Part shown: piece by piece, positions 10,992 to 23,610 of the stretch | How positions within the stretch are numbered: position 1 is the stretch's first letter | Layout of the letters: each line of letters starts with the position of its first letter | NCBI GenBank assembly: GCA_001600455.1 | Contig: BCKC01000006.1 | Span: 3,100,001-3,164,000, forward strand | From: Endocalyx cinctus | Lineage: Eukaryota > Ascomycota > Sordariomycetes > Amphisphaeriales > Apiosporaceae | Length of the DNA: 64,000 nt | Reading direction: 5' to 3' | Position numbers and translations under genes: made by a program | The notes under the pieces: generated by a model | What the model was told of the DNA's origin: nothing | The model's database searches: none | The model's input: the letters and a program-made list of their open reading frames with translations, nothing else

Positions 10992-11611
10992 ATTTTGGCT
11001 GTCTTGAACTCAGACTTCTCATGAGTAATACTTTACTCAGTCAATGGGGGAAGAAAATGGGGAGGGGAGAATATTTTTGATACTATCCCATAGTTACTGT
11101 CATTGACGTTTGGTCACTCGTTTGTATAACTAGCCGGCTAGCATGCATTTTTGGTTTTTTATCTAAAATTGAAGCTTCATACTAAAAGTTTCCCTTTCGT
11201 ATGCTCGTGTTAAACAACTATTCAAGATCATGCATCTCATAAACCGCTTGGTAATCCAATTCTTTACTAAGTTAACAGTGGAGATGCCCAATCCAGAAGT
11301 CCGATAATTTTGTTACTTAAAAATTGTTCTCAACCTATGTATGTCTGTCTTTCAAGGGTCTTTCACCTAAAGTTCATAATGCCATCTCAAGCTTACCATT
11401 TATTGCCTGAGTTCATCCTTTCAATTTTTCAATAACAAATCTCCCATTTTTCGACCGCAACAGCGGTAAATTGTCCATGGGTCTCAGGTATCTCTTGACC
11501 TATTGGTATCATACGTGCGTGACGCCCGGGATATCGGGAATCCCTAGAAAGCTTACGTTAGTCACAATTCTAGTGGAGCTTTTACCATAATCACGAGAAG
11601 GACACGTCTTT
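10992..11611. other. Intergenic between converging genes
   Basis: 3' flanks of the small secreted protein (plus) and the DUF1996 gene (minus). No gene seen. Confidence 0.5.
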
Positions 11612-12942
11612 TCACTTACACCCTTCCAAGCCTACATCCTCTGGTACAACCGACGGCTGCTTGCACGCCATGGCCTCTTCGTAGGATTGTGCCTCTAGAG
11701 CGCTGCACTTCTCATTAGCACAGTCAGGACCCGCTAGGGCATCCATGCCGCGCTGGAGGGCGTCGCCTTTCCAGCCGAACAGGTAATCGCCATGCTGCCC
11801 ATGCCCCGTTCTGTTGTTTTGACAAGTTCTCTGATATTAGCGAAAACTTCGTCAAAAAGTGAGATAAGGTGGAACTGTAAAAAACGAAAAGAAAAAAAAA
11901 GCTGACGTAGAGCTCTTTAGTATATCACTCACTCATCTCCAAAGCTGTACACGAAAGGCTGCGATCCGGCCGAGAAATACTGTGGATCATTAAACTGGCT
12001 CGTATTCCAATATATCTCGTACATGACGCCGGGGACGCGAACGGGATGGCTGGCGGGACAGGAGGCGCCTGCGAGGCAGTTGCCGCCGGCACAGATATCC
12101 GGAGCGTACGCCACGTGAGACTTATGGTCGGGCGAGTCGAGATTCTTGCCGTCCCAACAGGTCGGAAAGATGATGCTAGATCGGATTCCCTCGGGGCACG
12201 GCTTGTTCGGGAGCTCCGAGGTGTCGGTCCGGTCGCACGGCTGAAACCCGTTGCTGGCACCCAGACACCGGTGGCAGATGCCCGGGTCCTTGCCGGTCGC
12301 AGTCCGGAGGGTCGGATCGCCCGCTAGCATACGGAAACCCTGTAGATACGGAATTGGGGTTGGTAGGAGAATCCTTAGTACATTTTTTAGTCAATAATGA
12401 AAGACAGTTGAAGTTCACGAACCGGTTTAAAAGCCGTGACCTTTTGATTTCCGAAGAACGGCTGCATATAATATATCGTGAGACCTCCGTCCTGCTTACA
12501 GCAACTCGGGTTCGCCATTTGTGGTACTCGCTTATAAGTACCGTTCTCGGGCGACTTAAAATATAGGTTTGCGGTCCAGTAATTGCTGAAGTCCTCGGAA
12601 TAAGAACAAGTGGTACAGGTTGCCGTAGAGCCGGGATCAAGGATCGCAGGGTCCATCTATTATATCCAAAACCTTAATAGTCAGATCATATATCCTCTCA
12701 GCATGTGAAGCTACGAATAAACTGGGGCTAATGGAAATTTCCCTGGGTGCATCTACCGTCGCGTTGAAAGAGTTACCACCGACCACTTGGTGAGTGTGGG
12801 GAGATGGTATGAGTCCGGGCGAGACTAGGGGATCGATTCGCTCGATTACTAGCTGCGAGCAGACAAAACGGAGCAGTCGGCCCTGCGCGGACACGTGCTG
12901 CGCGAAGAAGACTGCCGCGGCGGTGAGTGTTGTAAACAACAT
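11612..12942 (-). CDS. Secreted DUF1996-domain protein
   Basis: Four exons (12942-12757, 12656-12423, 12339-11933, 11810-11612) give 341 aa. The start is the ATG directly before a signal peptide (MLFTTLTAAAVFFAQHVSA); an upstream in-frame ATG at 13017 would bury it. DUF1996 landmarks run in order: RIDPLVSPG, HTHQVVGGNSFNAT, TCTTCSYSEDFSNYWTANLY, RVPQM, a cysteine-rich middle (GICHRCLG, PTCWDGKNLDSPDHKSH, CPASHPVRVP), and the closing GHGQHGDYLFGWKGDALQ. The family is abundant in fungi, secreted, sometimes fused to WSC domains, and biochemically undefined; the conserved His/Asp/Cys residues suggest an enzyme. There is no WSC or GPI tail here, so a soluble extracellular protein is expected. Confidence 0.88.
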
Positions 12943-13984
12943 GACTTTGTAGAATCGGACAAGTTCGCGGGGACGCGGAAAAATCAGGTAGGTGAAGAAT
13001 ACCTTCGAGAAGTGCATCCACTTCCTGCAGTGAAGCTTCTAAGGGTTCTTATTATATGGGAATATACTCGGCCCGAAGGTGTCAACTGCCGCAATATTCT
13101 CCGCGTATGTAATCTAGAGCTGGCGACGATGGTAGCCAATCATAACATGGCTCATCTAATTTTGGGCCAAACAGTCTGCAATCTGAGAGTAACCTGACCC
13201 ATAGGCTAAATCGGTCGCGATTCATTATTTGGTACACTATTTGGTATATTGATTTAATGTCTTACATCTCAATCAAGGCTCGAAGCTAATAGCCATGACC
13301 AACTTCACTTAGACAGTAAAGCGAGACTCGCCTTCAGGGTACGTTTTGGACTCATACCAGCGTCCTGTGCGGCGGTTCTCGCTATGAAATAAAATGATAG
13401 TCAGTATCTGAGAATTATGATAATAGTCATCCTCCATTACATGAAGCAAGATTGTCTCGATCGTGCAAGTAGTGTCGCATAAAACCGTTCCGGGCTCATA
13501 ACGCTGCATTCGTACAAGTCCCGATTTGAGGTCTCTTATCCATCGCTTCGACACATCCACGCAATGTCTAGATACTACAGTGTCTCTAGGGTAGCTATAC
13601 TTTATCATTTACGCTGACTATTACCCGAGGAAATACGCTGAGCGTATGCAATACCGTAGTGGGGCTTCTAGGATCATCTGCTCGAGATGTCTACTTGACG
13701 CGTTGCTGGGGTTGACCTGGTCGCAATTAGAAAAAGAATCTTGCATCACGTATCACATTGAACTATTTACGTTGAAGATTGTTCGAGAATAAATTAAAAT
13801 GACATCATAATACGGCCTCTAAACGGCCTCATATATTAATGCGATTTGTGAAAGAAGTATTTACATAATACCGAAAGGGGAAACCCCTCTTCCGCTAAGG
13901 TGTTAAAACAGGGATGCCGCTATTTAGCTTCATATCCAAAAGTAAACCATCCAGAAATCCTCTCTCGAAGCTCCTCGTCTTCTC
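12943..13984. other. Intergenic; weak minus-strand ORF
   Basis: A 99-codon minus-strand ORF at 13309-13608 contains a possible branch point (TACTGAC) and acceptor followed by a plausible terminal exon, but no consistent upstream exon could be joined in frame. Otherwise nothing seen. Confidence 0.4.
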
Positions 13985-14938
13985 TTATGCCAAGTTGGCG
14001 TTGACGAAGCTAGTCAAGCTGCCGAGGTTGGTGTAGACACCGGCGAAGCCGGCCTCGGCGCAGCCGTTACCCCAAGAGACGAGACCGACGAGGTTGCCAG
14101 AGGCGTCCTTAACGGGGCCACCGCTGTCGCCGGAGCAGGAGTCCTTGCCACCCTCATCCAGACCGGCGCAGAACATGTTATCGGTGATGTCGGCCGAGCC
14201 GTACTCAGCTTGGCAGTCGGAGCGGGAGATGACTGGGACCGAGACCTTCATGAGGTCGGCCGGGAGGGTCGAGCCGTTCTCATCCGTCAATCCCCTGTAG
14301 AGATTCAATATTAGCATTTGGCGTTCCAGAAAAAAAAATCAGTTGAGCATATGTCAAACGTACCATCCACCAACGGTGATAGTGTCTCCAGCCGCGGGGT
14401 CGTTGCCAGAAGAGGTCAGGGTCGCGTAGCTGATAGTATCGCTCTCCTCGATCGACTCGGAAAGGTGCCAGATGGCGACGTCGCTGTCGATGGTCGACTC
14501 GTCGTAGTCGGGGTTGACGATAATCTCGTCAACACCAACGCTCACACCACCGGAAGCCCAAGTCTAAATGAAGAAAAGTTTCCAAATTAGTTTCTGATAT
14601 TTCTTTTCTCTGAACTTTCCATGTGCACATTTTGACGGTGTAGGGAATTTTCCTTCTCGGGGTGGGGAAAAACTTACCAAGGTACCAGCTCGGACCTTGA
14701 CGGCAGAGGCGCTCATGTCGACGGAGCAGTGGGCGGCGGTTATGACGGTGTTGGCATTTAGGAGAGAGCCACCGCAGAAGTGGGAACCACTCTGCGACAA
14801 ACTGACGATGTAGGGGAAGTCGCTGGTGTCGGCCTCTTCACCACCGACGATCTGGCTGGCGCGAGACATGACGTTGTTCGGGCGGCCCATGACCATGGGG
14901 ACCGCGAGAGCGGCAGCGAAAGCAATCTTGGAAGCCAT
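13985..14938 (-). CDS. Secreted trypsin-like serine protease (S1 family)
   Basis: Three exons (14938-14678, 14563-14364, 14294-13985) give 256 aa, the usual size of fungal trypsins. A signal peptide (residues 1-18) and short propeptide precede the mature N-terminus IVGG at residue 30, with Arg26 just upstream. The catalytic triad is complete: His70 in TAAHC, Asp115 in DSDVAI and Ser211 in GDSGGP. Asp205 in DSCSGDSGGP occupies the S1 position, predicting cleavage after Lys or Arg. Cysteines are consistent with three disulphides. The start is the ATG next to the signal peptide; the 5' extension of the open frame lacks support. Such trypsins are sporadic among ascomycetes and common in plant- or insect-associated species. 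Confidence 0.95.
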
Positions 14939-17900
14939 GTTTTCTTTTGGTGGTAAAAATGGAGGCGACTTTGGGAACTTTTGAGGATTGGAGACTCGAA
15001 CTGGACTGGACTGGACTGGATAAGAAGCGAGCGGGTAAGGATTGGAGGATGGTGAGAGGATGGTTTTTCTCCTCATCGAATTGAGGAGGGAAACAACCTT
15101 ATATTTATAATGCACGGTTGTGTTCCATTGTCGATCTGTATATCTGTAACCAAGCTGCCAAGCAATCAATTATAGCTAATCCCCGTGATATCCCCTTTTG
15201 TAAAGGTCCACGGATCCAAATAAATTACATGTATTCAATCTAACCAATCGTCCTTCCAAATACAGCCGCGAAAAATAGAGAGCGAAAAGTTATGGGGCTC
15301 CGATATGCGATCATTTTGGGATGCCTATCGAGGCAGGGCAATGGCAGATCCCGCCCCAGTTGAAGGTAAGGCACGGGTGGGTAGAAAGAGAGGGATAAGC
15401 GCGTCACAGGGGCTTCTTTTGATTTAATGCATTAAGATCGCCGACGAGTTATACTAAAACATTTCTATCAATCAACCAAACCGATTCTCTATTGCTTTCA
15501 TCATTTAATCAGACTTAGAAACAAGCCAAGACTTGACTCCTACGCGTCTCTTAGCCAGTAAAAGCTCAAACAACCGCTACCAATTATCAATTTACTGGTT
15601 TCGATAGTATATGGCATATGGTTACTTTTGCCAGCTCATCTGCTGACCTCCACATATGACTGGACAAGAACCCCTGTCACGTCCGCAATGGCGTCACTGA
15701 ATACTCCATAGCGATCGGCATTAACCCCTAGCACCTTTACCCTCCCCCGGCAACCAGGAAAGGGTAACGAAATTGGCAAATCAAGTCGGAAAGGCCGCCA
15801 CCAACGGATTTTCGGCAGGAGAAAGACATTATGGGTTAACGGTATTGATTTTCTTTTGGGGGCTGAAAAGTTTAAGTTAAAACTCTTCGAGGAGCTTAAT
15901 TTGCTAGTTGAGGCTTACCAACTTCTTTTTAACGACATCCACTGGAAAGATTTTACTATTTAACGTTCAATATTCTGTTGGTTTGTTATAATATAGTTAC
16001 GTATCGCGCATAATTTAGCTGCATACCGAAATAAATCCTGTTTACTAATCCCCCCTGCGTCAAGTGTTCAAAAATAAAAACCGCCACAAAGACTACGCTG
16101 CACCACACGATACGACATATATTCGGTACTGTACCATTTCGCGGAGTGCAGCCTAACACTCGCGGTGGACACAGAGCTGTCAACACCAGCGCGATGAGAT
16201 GGGGCTGTGGGGTAACTGAAACACTGCCAGGCTGCTGACTCTCTACCGGAAGAGGCACAGTAAAGCCGTTGTCTAAAATAGAATTAAATACATACTGTGG
16301 AAGAAACGTCCTTTGAACCTAAGAAAGGAAGGTAGAAAAAGAAACGAAAGCAGATGATTGATTGATCCTTGACCTAGTATACACTAGAAAAGACAGGAGG
16401 AGAGAACTAGGTGTAACGACACGATTTTCTAGGGCGTCAACGAGAAAGTGGAGTACCGATTAAAAATACGATATCCGCCACAGAACGAATGGAATTTCAA
16501 GATGAGGATATCTTGGCAAAAGAGGCAAAGAAGTATAAGCCTTGAAGATTTCATATTAATTAATCGCACATCATTAGCGGCTTGTCGTTTCAGAAGGGGG
16601 TAGAAAATAGTATAGTGTACAACATAGACAGCATAAACTACTACATCAACATAGTATGCAGTATTATTCCCTAGCCTTAGACCTCGCCCCTGTCCAAAAT
16701 GTAACGGTAGTCGGGAAGAGTGGGCTAAGCTGAACAATAACAGCTAAAGCATCGGACCGAACGTACTTAGTTAATAGTATACAAAAAAGATAGATAAAGT
16801 TAAACTATGGTTCATGCTTCTTGGAGATGGTAGATCTTCTACCTACAAGAGGAGGTGAATAATTGAGCGTAAAATAACAATACGAATAGTACGACTCAAA
16901 GCCGGCGCTTATCCCCCGACTCATCTGGGGCAGCTGGGTAACTTTTTCGTGCCTCGCCTATCTATCACGAGATATCAACGACCTGAAAAGATCGACCTTA
17001 CATTTGAAAATATTCGGTGCTCGGTGTCGAGAAGGAATCGACTGTCTTGCATTATTTGTAAGCGACGGTTGTGAATTTGGAAAATCCCCGATAAAAAGGG
17101 ATCTGTCTTAATCTGACTTGGCGTTTTTCTCACCTTGGCGGCGTTCGCCGTCTCCAGAGGTCAACGAGAGTAGAAGGTCAAACGCTTGATTTTTATTACC
17201 AAGTCGAGGAAATAAGAAATTCTATCAAATCAATACGACTGTGTTTCACTGCAACAAACTTTGCCTTCAAACTGCGTGTGCCTCATGACGATAACGTCGC
17301 AATATCGAATGTCGTGTCATGCATCCTGTCAGGGGAAAAACGACATCGCCAAGAACGCCATTCCCGACACTGAGACTTATACCTGTATGCAATCCCCGCT
17401 TTTCGTTCTCCCCTCCCTCTTTCTCTTTCATGCTCGCATATTCCTGTTATCCAAAAGGGCGCAATCAATCAAGATTGAAAGATGCTCTTATGATGTATTA
17501 TGTAGTATTGTATGATCAGTTGTGAATGTGGCTTGATCTCTGCATCGGTTGGCACTTTTTAGCCTACTTCGTTTCGTGGGCTAAATGATTGAGCAACTTA
17601 TCGAGCAATTACAATACTACCTCTGTTTATTACAGGCCATAGGCCCAACAGCTGTTTTCTATGGATGCGCAGGGGAAATTGTGTCGGAATTTACATCAGC
17701 TTAGTATTCTGTAAAGTCGTGAGAGATATCAGCTAAACACTAAAAATGTCACCCTACGACAGGTGATAATAAATTGTTGCTCAAATTCATACAGTACAAT
17801 TGATGCCGTAATCTTTATTCGGTCGGTAAGAAACTCAGCACTATCAGAACGGGAGGAGCGGATGGAGCAGGTAGATACCTAGGCTGCTGAGATGTGGCAC

Positions 17901-18380
17901 GTAAAAATCACCGCTTGTTCATCGCTAGGATAAAAAATATACTTTCTTGTTGCTAAATAATTAATATACCGTTAGTCAAAGCAACGGATCGTACAAAAAA
18001 AAACTTCCTCGTAGGACATATATTGCCTCCCTAGAAAGATTTCCTTTTGCTTTAAAAAATGAGTCTTAATTAGAATTATGTAACGGTGGCATTAGTCTCT
18101 CATCCATGAATACTTCCTCTTGGGCCAGAGGCCAGCTAGTAGCTTATTAGCTATCTGAGTAACCGACCTTCATATCTTGATCGGATTTTATTGCCTTTTT
18201 TTTATCTGTCTTCCCAATGATCGACCCAGATCTGCATGATTTGGGTACTGTATCCATCCTCAGATAATGAATTTCAGCTTCGCCACGTCGGCTAGTCGGT
18301 TACATTTGGCCCCAAGGAGCTTTCACTGCCTGCCTATGGCTCGCTGTTTTTCAGCTCGCCAGCACTCGATTCCACATAAC
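14939..18380. other. Long intergenic region
   Basis: 3.4 kb with no supportable gene. ORFs at 15986-16258, 16429-16737 and 17261-17525 have no domain, signal peptide or splice structure. The left end is the trypsin promoter, including a tandem ACTGG repeat at about 15000-15020. Confidence 0.5.
15102..15109 (-). promoter_or_regulatory. TATA box of the trypsin gene
   Basis: TATAAATA on the minus strand, about 165 bp upstream of the ATG at 14938. Confidence 0.45.
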
Positions 18381-19456
18381 CTATCCTTCCAACTTATCCC
18401 AAGGCCTTGCACCATCGGGGCAGAACTTATACCGTTCAATTTCACTGAAGTTTTCATCATCTAAGTGCACTCCTCGATAGCATGCGCTTCTTTCATGAGA
18501 CCATTCCAAGAGCTTATTCCAATCGCGACACATCTTGAAAGACCCAATACCTGCACGAGGAGTCTTTTCCTGGAGATTTCCGTGAAGTTTGCCTATGTAC
18601 AGAGGCGTATCATCTGCGTGACACATGACAGTTTCTCGCAAAACATTCAGGCAGTGCATGCTGTGTCCATAGTGCCAGGCACGCTCCGATTCGGGCACGC
18701 CGTCGCGATCGTCATTTACGACATTGCGGAGGACACGCTGCAAATGTAGAAAGAGTGGATTTTAATTAGTACTTTTCAGACGGTGATCCCGAAACCAAAT
18801 TATTGAGGGTGTAGCAGTACGACGGTTCGTTACTTACGACGCAGTGAAGCTCGTGCGCGCTAGTTAGGATATAAACGCCTTTCGATGAATCCCACGGCCA
18901 GCGTTGCGAGTGCGGCAATCCATGCGCTAGGGCGTAGTCTTCGTCAAGTGCTAGAAAACCGTTCCATGATTCTACATCGGCGTCATCCCATGCGGCGTCC
19001 TGGACGGTGCGATTTAGGCTATCAAAGTTGGCAGAGCCGACAATCTTCGTGGGAACATCTCGTCGAAGGCCAGCTAAAGATAATACCGGTCAGTTAGCTC
19101 TGCTTCCTATGCCTGTCTGCCTGTATGTCTGTGTAACTTTACGCATCCCTATATGCGTGTCCCTCTCTGAATACTTTTGTCTCTACCTATTTTGCTGGCT
19201 TCATCGTGATGAAAATATAAAAAAGTCGTGGTTTAACCCTTATCTTACCATATTGGGTGGGTAGCTCGTCGAATAGCTCCCAAGGCCGGCTGAATTGACG
19301 ATGGATAAGAAAGATGTTGGTACATAGGGAGATCATAAGTGCAGTGCCGAGAGCGAATAACCCAAAACTTGAGTGTGTCCGCTGAATGTGAATAAACCCA
19401 TCTTTTCCTTCGGCAACATTGCCCTCCTGGGGTAACTCAATGTAATCTTTTGGCAT
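18381..19456 (-). CDS. UstYa-like (DUF3328) membrane protein
   Basis: Three exons (19456-19249, 19073-18838, 18737-18381) give 266 aa. A single membrane span near residues 30-52 (FGLFALGTALMISLC) follows a short cytosolic N-terminus. Two HxxHC motifs, the family hallmark, appear as HELHC (143-147) and HSMHC (173-177), the second followed by LNVLRETVMCHADDT. DUF3328 proteins such as UstYa act in modification of ribosomally made peptides (dikaritins) and in other fungal clusters, probably as oxidases using the His/Cys motifs. An alternative ATG lies 30 nt upstream (19486). Both introns have GTAAG donors. A secreted KR-containing peptide is encoded about 1 kb away on the other strand. The family is firm; the substrate is not known. 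Confidence 0.88.
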
Positions 19457-20479
19457 TGTGATATTAATGGTCCGTGAAAGCCACATAGTAGTAGCATAGG
19501 ATAATGGATGGTTATAGACGCAGTAAAGAGAAAATAATTATAAGAAGGAAGAAAGGAAAGGGTCAGAAACAAGTGAATGATGGAGAATTGAAGAGTAGCT
19601 GGTTGAGAAGACGTTACGGTATAGTTTGTTGATGACTTGACTTATCCGTTTAGGTAAGACTCGGGATCTACACACATTGCAAGTTTACCGTAAACTAGTC
19701 CCGAGGAGCGTCTTGAGACGCAATGAGCTTTTCTGCCAGACCGCATGTTGGATATGAGGTTGATTGATGATGGGCCTCACGTGGAGTAGATAAAAAGTCC
19801 ACATACGCGGCATAGTGACGGACTGATAAGACGTAATGGACAAGGAAAGGATCTCCATAATAAACCTTGGCTGTCTAAGTTGAAGATACGCACGACGTAT
19901 TTGAACGTCGGATTGACTCCGTTGCCTCCGAACCCCGCAAGAATACCATCATGAATTCAATTCTTGTTTTGAGTTAACCGAGACAAGCATCCAGGTGTGG
20001 AACATAATCCGGGGTTTAGCGGGGTAAATAAATATCCCAAGCTAAACAGCCATAAGCTATCTCAAGATGTTATCATAGATCACGAGTAATACGGAAGTGT
20101 GTCTGACTGCGACCAAGACGGTCTCGGGGCATCTTGCTATCCGGTTATGCAGTAAGACGGGGTTCATGAAGACTTCACGTGGCATTCAGTAACTGGATCG
20201 GCACGGGATGATTAAGTATTGACCGCGACTACCGCAGTTCAGGGAGTTGAAGTAGCCACACGCACGGACTTTAAGTTGAGATCCCTCTATCTATGGCAAG
20301 ATACTTACATTTTTCCGGTAAAGAAAAAAGATCCAATTTCCAGCAAAGATAAAGTCATTCTTGGCTGGTCTGACTATTATTTAAGCCGAAGTTCCTACCT
20401 TCATTGAGATTGTAAACTGACTCTCTAAATAAACATCCTTACCAACTATTACTTTCAATAAACACAATAAGCCCCCAAC
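19457..20479. other. Divergent intergenic region
   Basis: About 1 kb between the UstYa-like gene (minus) and the secreted peptide gene (plus). Contains TATTTAAG at 20378-20385, about 100 bp before the peptide ATG. A 62-codon ORF at 20219-20407 is not supported. Confidence 0.45.
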
Positions 20480-20720
20480 ATGCAGTTCTACACCTCTGTT
20501 ATTGCCGCTCTGGCCTCTTTCGCTGCTTTGACCAGCGCTCTCCCAGCTCCAGGCCAAGGAAACGGTACGCAGTTGAATATTTTTGCGACTAAAAAATGTA
20601 CATGGCTAACGTATATATTTTCCAGCCGATATGATTGTCCCGGATGTTGCCAAGAGGCACGCCGACGCCGAAATGGCAGAGGATGATTCTGCAGGAGCCG
20701 TCGTAGCCGCAATCTTCTGA
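20480..20720 (+). CDS. Small secreted peptide with a Kex2-type KR site
   Basis: Two exons (20480-20564, 20626-20720) give 59 aa. The 61-nt intron has a GTACGC donor, a GGCTAAC branch point and TTCCAG acceptor. Residues 1-20 are a signal peptide (MQFYTSVIAALASFAALTSA). The remaining 39 residues contain one dibasic site, VPDVAKRHADAE, predicting release of an acidic C-terminal peptide of about 20 residues ending VVAAIF. No cysteines occur. The A/C-rich leader and start context fit an expressed gene. It could be a secreted signalling peptide, a RiPP precursor or an ordinary small secreted protein; unlike UstA-type precursors it has no repeated core and no Tyr in the C-terminal part. Confidence 0.7.
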
Positions 20721-22480
20721 TGAAACTCAGTCATCTACAATGGAGTGAAATCAAGACCAAATTTTGGGACGTTTGGGACGGAAGGATAGGTTGGGTGGGA
20801 GGAGTCAGAATGGAGGAGATGCACTTTAAACAGCGAAGTTGTGAGATGGAATGTATGTCAGCTTTGGCATATCTATGTGACTTTGATGTAATTGAACATA
20901 TGTATTGACATATATATGTGATTACGGATAGTTATATCATGAACTAGGGCTTTGCGTTATATGATACATCAACCTGAAAACGAAGCCTTAACGTACTATA
21001 TATTTAATATGAATGTGAATAGAAGGGTTGTAGTTACAAACATATTATAGTGAGAGGAAGTCAAGGCATAGTCATAATTGGAAGGTGAAATAATTTATCA
21101 GTATGATAATGAAGATTCAATAACTCTATCCAGTCATTATATCCATTTGTAATTATTAAAAATAGAATAGTAAAAGAGAACAAGATAGATGGCTCTGAGA
21201 TTGCTTATTAACTTTATAACGTTATCATAGCTGTTTCTCAATCCCTTCTCTCTCCTTTTGATTTTCTCAGCATTAACAATTTTTCAGACTTGACCTAAAC
21301 TTTACTGAAGAGTCAGACTCTTATGGGAGCTACGGGCTTGACATTAGATTACATCCTATCTATACGATACCAGCTACAAACGTAAAGGCTGTTATTGTCT
21401 ATGCAGTGCTGGTGTATTCTCATAATATTATTGGTCGAGTATTTTTTTCAAACTTGCAATCTTTTCTGTCTTGAATCCAAAATTGACACACGGTCAACAT
21501 CAATTCTAAATCTAAAAGGCCGTATGATTCTCAGGGCTGTTTTACCGGCATTGTTCAATAGCGACTTATTGACTTACCGATATGAATCCTGCCAGACCAT
21601 GGAGAATAAGTGGCTCGAAAGTTGTTCCTGGCTTTTAATTAATCCGGCTGCATAGTGCAAGTGGACTCAGCAACCCAGGTGTTATGAATTACACCGAGGC
21701 GTTATGTTACATAAAACACTCTACAAAAGACACTTCTAAGTTAACTATGGAGCTCTTGCTGAGTCATTTAGTACCTAGAGTCAGATAAGGCAAAGCATGG
21801 TTTCGTCATACTCACCAAGAAGTGATACACCAGAGCCTCTGTATCTATCGTATAACTAAGTTAGTGTATACTCAGCGCCCTCTTCTATACTCACGGTATC
21901 TATGGACCAACCTATTTACCATAGTATCCAAGTAAAAACTTCACATCGTATGAATGATCTACCTATTTAACCCTATGCCCATTTGGCCTGGCTACTTGTG
22001 TGCTCTTAGACTTCTTCCTCGCTCTCACATAATTTTGCGAAGACTTACAAAATGGGTCAGCGACTGTATGAACGGCGGATCAAGGGCAAAGGTATTCCTG
22101 CGAGAGAATATCACTCCCGATATCTACCATGAATTATTGCTAGCATAGATTTACACATGAATAATAGGTTGAAATTTGGTGTCCCTCTAGTGTACACCCT
22201 TAGTCCGTGCGAGATATGCGGAATGTTGCATGAGTTTTTCTCTCAAAAATGTATATTTTATGAGCTATTTGCCCAAATAAGAGATCTTTCTTAGAGGAAT
22301 TGGAAGTTATTTAAAAATGAATGATTAAGTTTGAAAGTAGCTTGGCGTAAGAGAAGGGATTTATGATGCTAAAAATATGTGCACATAGTTACTATATGTA
22401 CAATAATTGACCCACATATAGACCCATACCAACCAATCATTGTGTATTTATATGCGGCGTAGACTGTGTAATCCTGATTA
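20721..22480. other. AT-rich intergenic region
   Basis: 1.8 kb with only short ORFs (60-86 codons) lacking features. It runs up to the left terminal inverted repeat of the element at 22481. Confidence 0.5.
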
Positions 22481-22542
22481 CGGTGCGCCATTAGTGCACA
22501 CCACCGCCAGGGGACAACAATATGCTAAACTAAAAATGAAAA
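22481..22542 (+). repeat. Left terminal inverted repeat (62 bp)
   Basis: Matches the reverse complement of 23611-23672 at 59 of 62 positions by my alignment. The mismatches are at positions 2, 7 and 43. The core includes CACCACCGCCAGGGGACAAC. Confidence 0.85.
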
Positions 22543-23610
22543 TTGAAAATGAAGCAAAAAAAAAAAAAAAAAAAAGTTTATAAGGAATAATATAATATTT
22601 TATTTCGTATAAATTATTTACCTCATATTTTACTACGCGAATTACTTAAAAAAGAAAAGGTATTTATATATATATTTTTATTTATACTATCGGGTCTTAG
22701 TTTCTTATTATCGTACGATAATAATACTTATCCAAAACACCACGAAAAGGTTATTATTATTATTATTATTATTCCTATTTATAATATAAGGTATTAAAAT
22801 CTCGTACAAAAGATAATTAGAGTATATTTACATAATAATAATAATGATAATAATAATAATAATAATAATAATGATAATAATAATGATAATGATGATAGTT
22901 AAAAAAAAAAAAGGGAAGAAAAGTTTTTGGAAAGGAAGATTTTTTTTTTTTAAGTTAATTATTTATTTTGATCGTACGAATAGAAAGTATATTTTTATTT
23001 TTTTTTTTTTTTTGAATATATCTTATCCTTTTTTTTCGCACTTTTTATCTTTTCTCCTTTTTTTGGTTATATAATATTTATGGTTATGTTTTTTGATAAT
23101 TTATTCGTTGATAATGTTTTAAAATATATCGATCTAACCAACTATTTATATAAAATAGTTATCGTACGCGATTAATGAGAATATCGTTTTGGGATAAAAT
23201 TAAAGGGGCTTATTTTTTTAAATTCTATTGTTGAATTTTTCGTTTAAGTGTTCGTTTTGAGATAGGATTTATTGTATAAAAGGAAATAATAGTTAAAATA
23301 TTATTTATTAATTCTCTTAATTTATATAATAAAGAAATTTTTTTACGATAATTATTAATTTGAATATTTAAATTTTATTTTCGTTATAATCCCTAAGTTT
23401 AAAATCTCCGTTTGAGTGTACGAAGATTAAACTAATAATTTATTTTAAGAAATAAAATATTAATAATTTATTCGTACGTCTTATTCTGTTGAAATAATTT
23501 TATAATCTTATCTTTATAATCATCGATATTTATTATTATTAGTATGAGGGTATATTGAATATAATTAAGGGAAGAATTTAATTTTTTTTTTTTTTTCTAA
23601 AAAATTTTTT

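Noticed and set aside
12046..12640. ORFs of 93-154 aa in other frames over the DUF1996 gene
   Set aside because: No domain and inconsistent with the four-exon DUF1996 model.
15986..17525. Several 60-102 aa ORFs between the trypsin and UstYa-like genes
   Set aside because: No signal peptide, domain, splice structure or start context; expected by chance in 3.4 kb.
22844..23074. 76-aa ORF in the AT-rich element
   Set aside because: Encodes only Ile/Phe/Lys low-complexity sequence from AAT and T runs; not a transposase.
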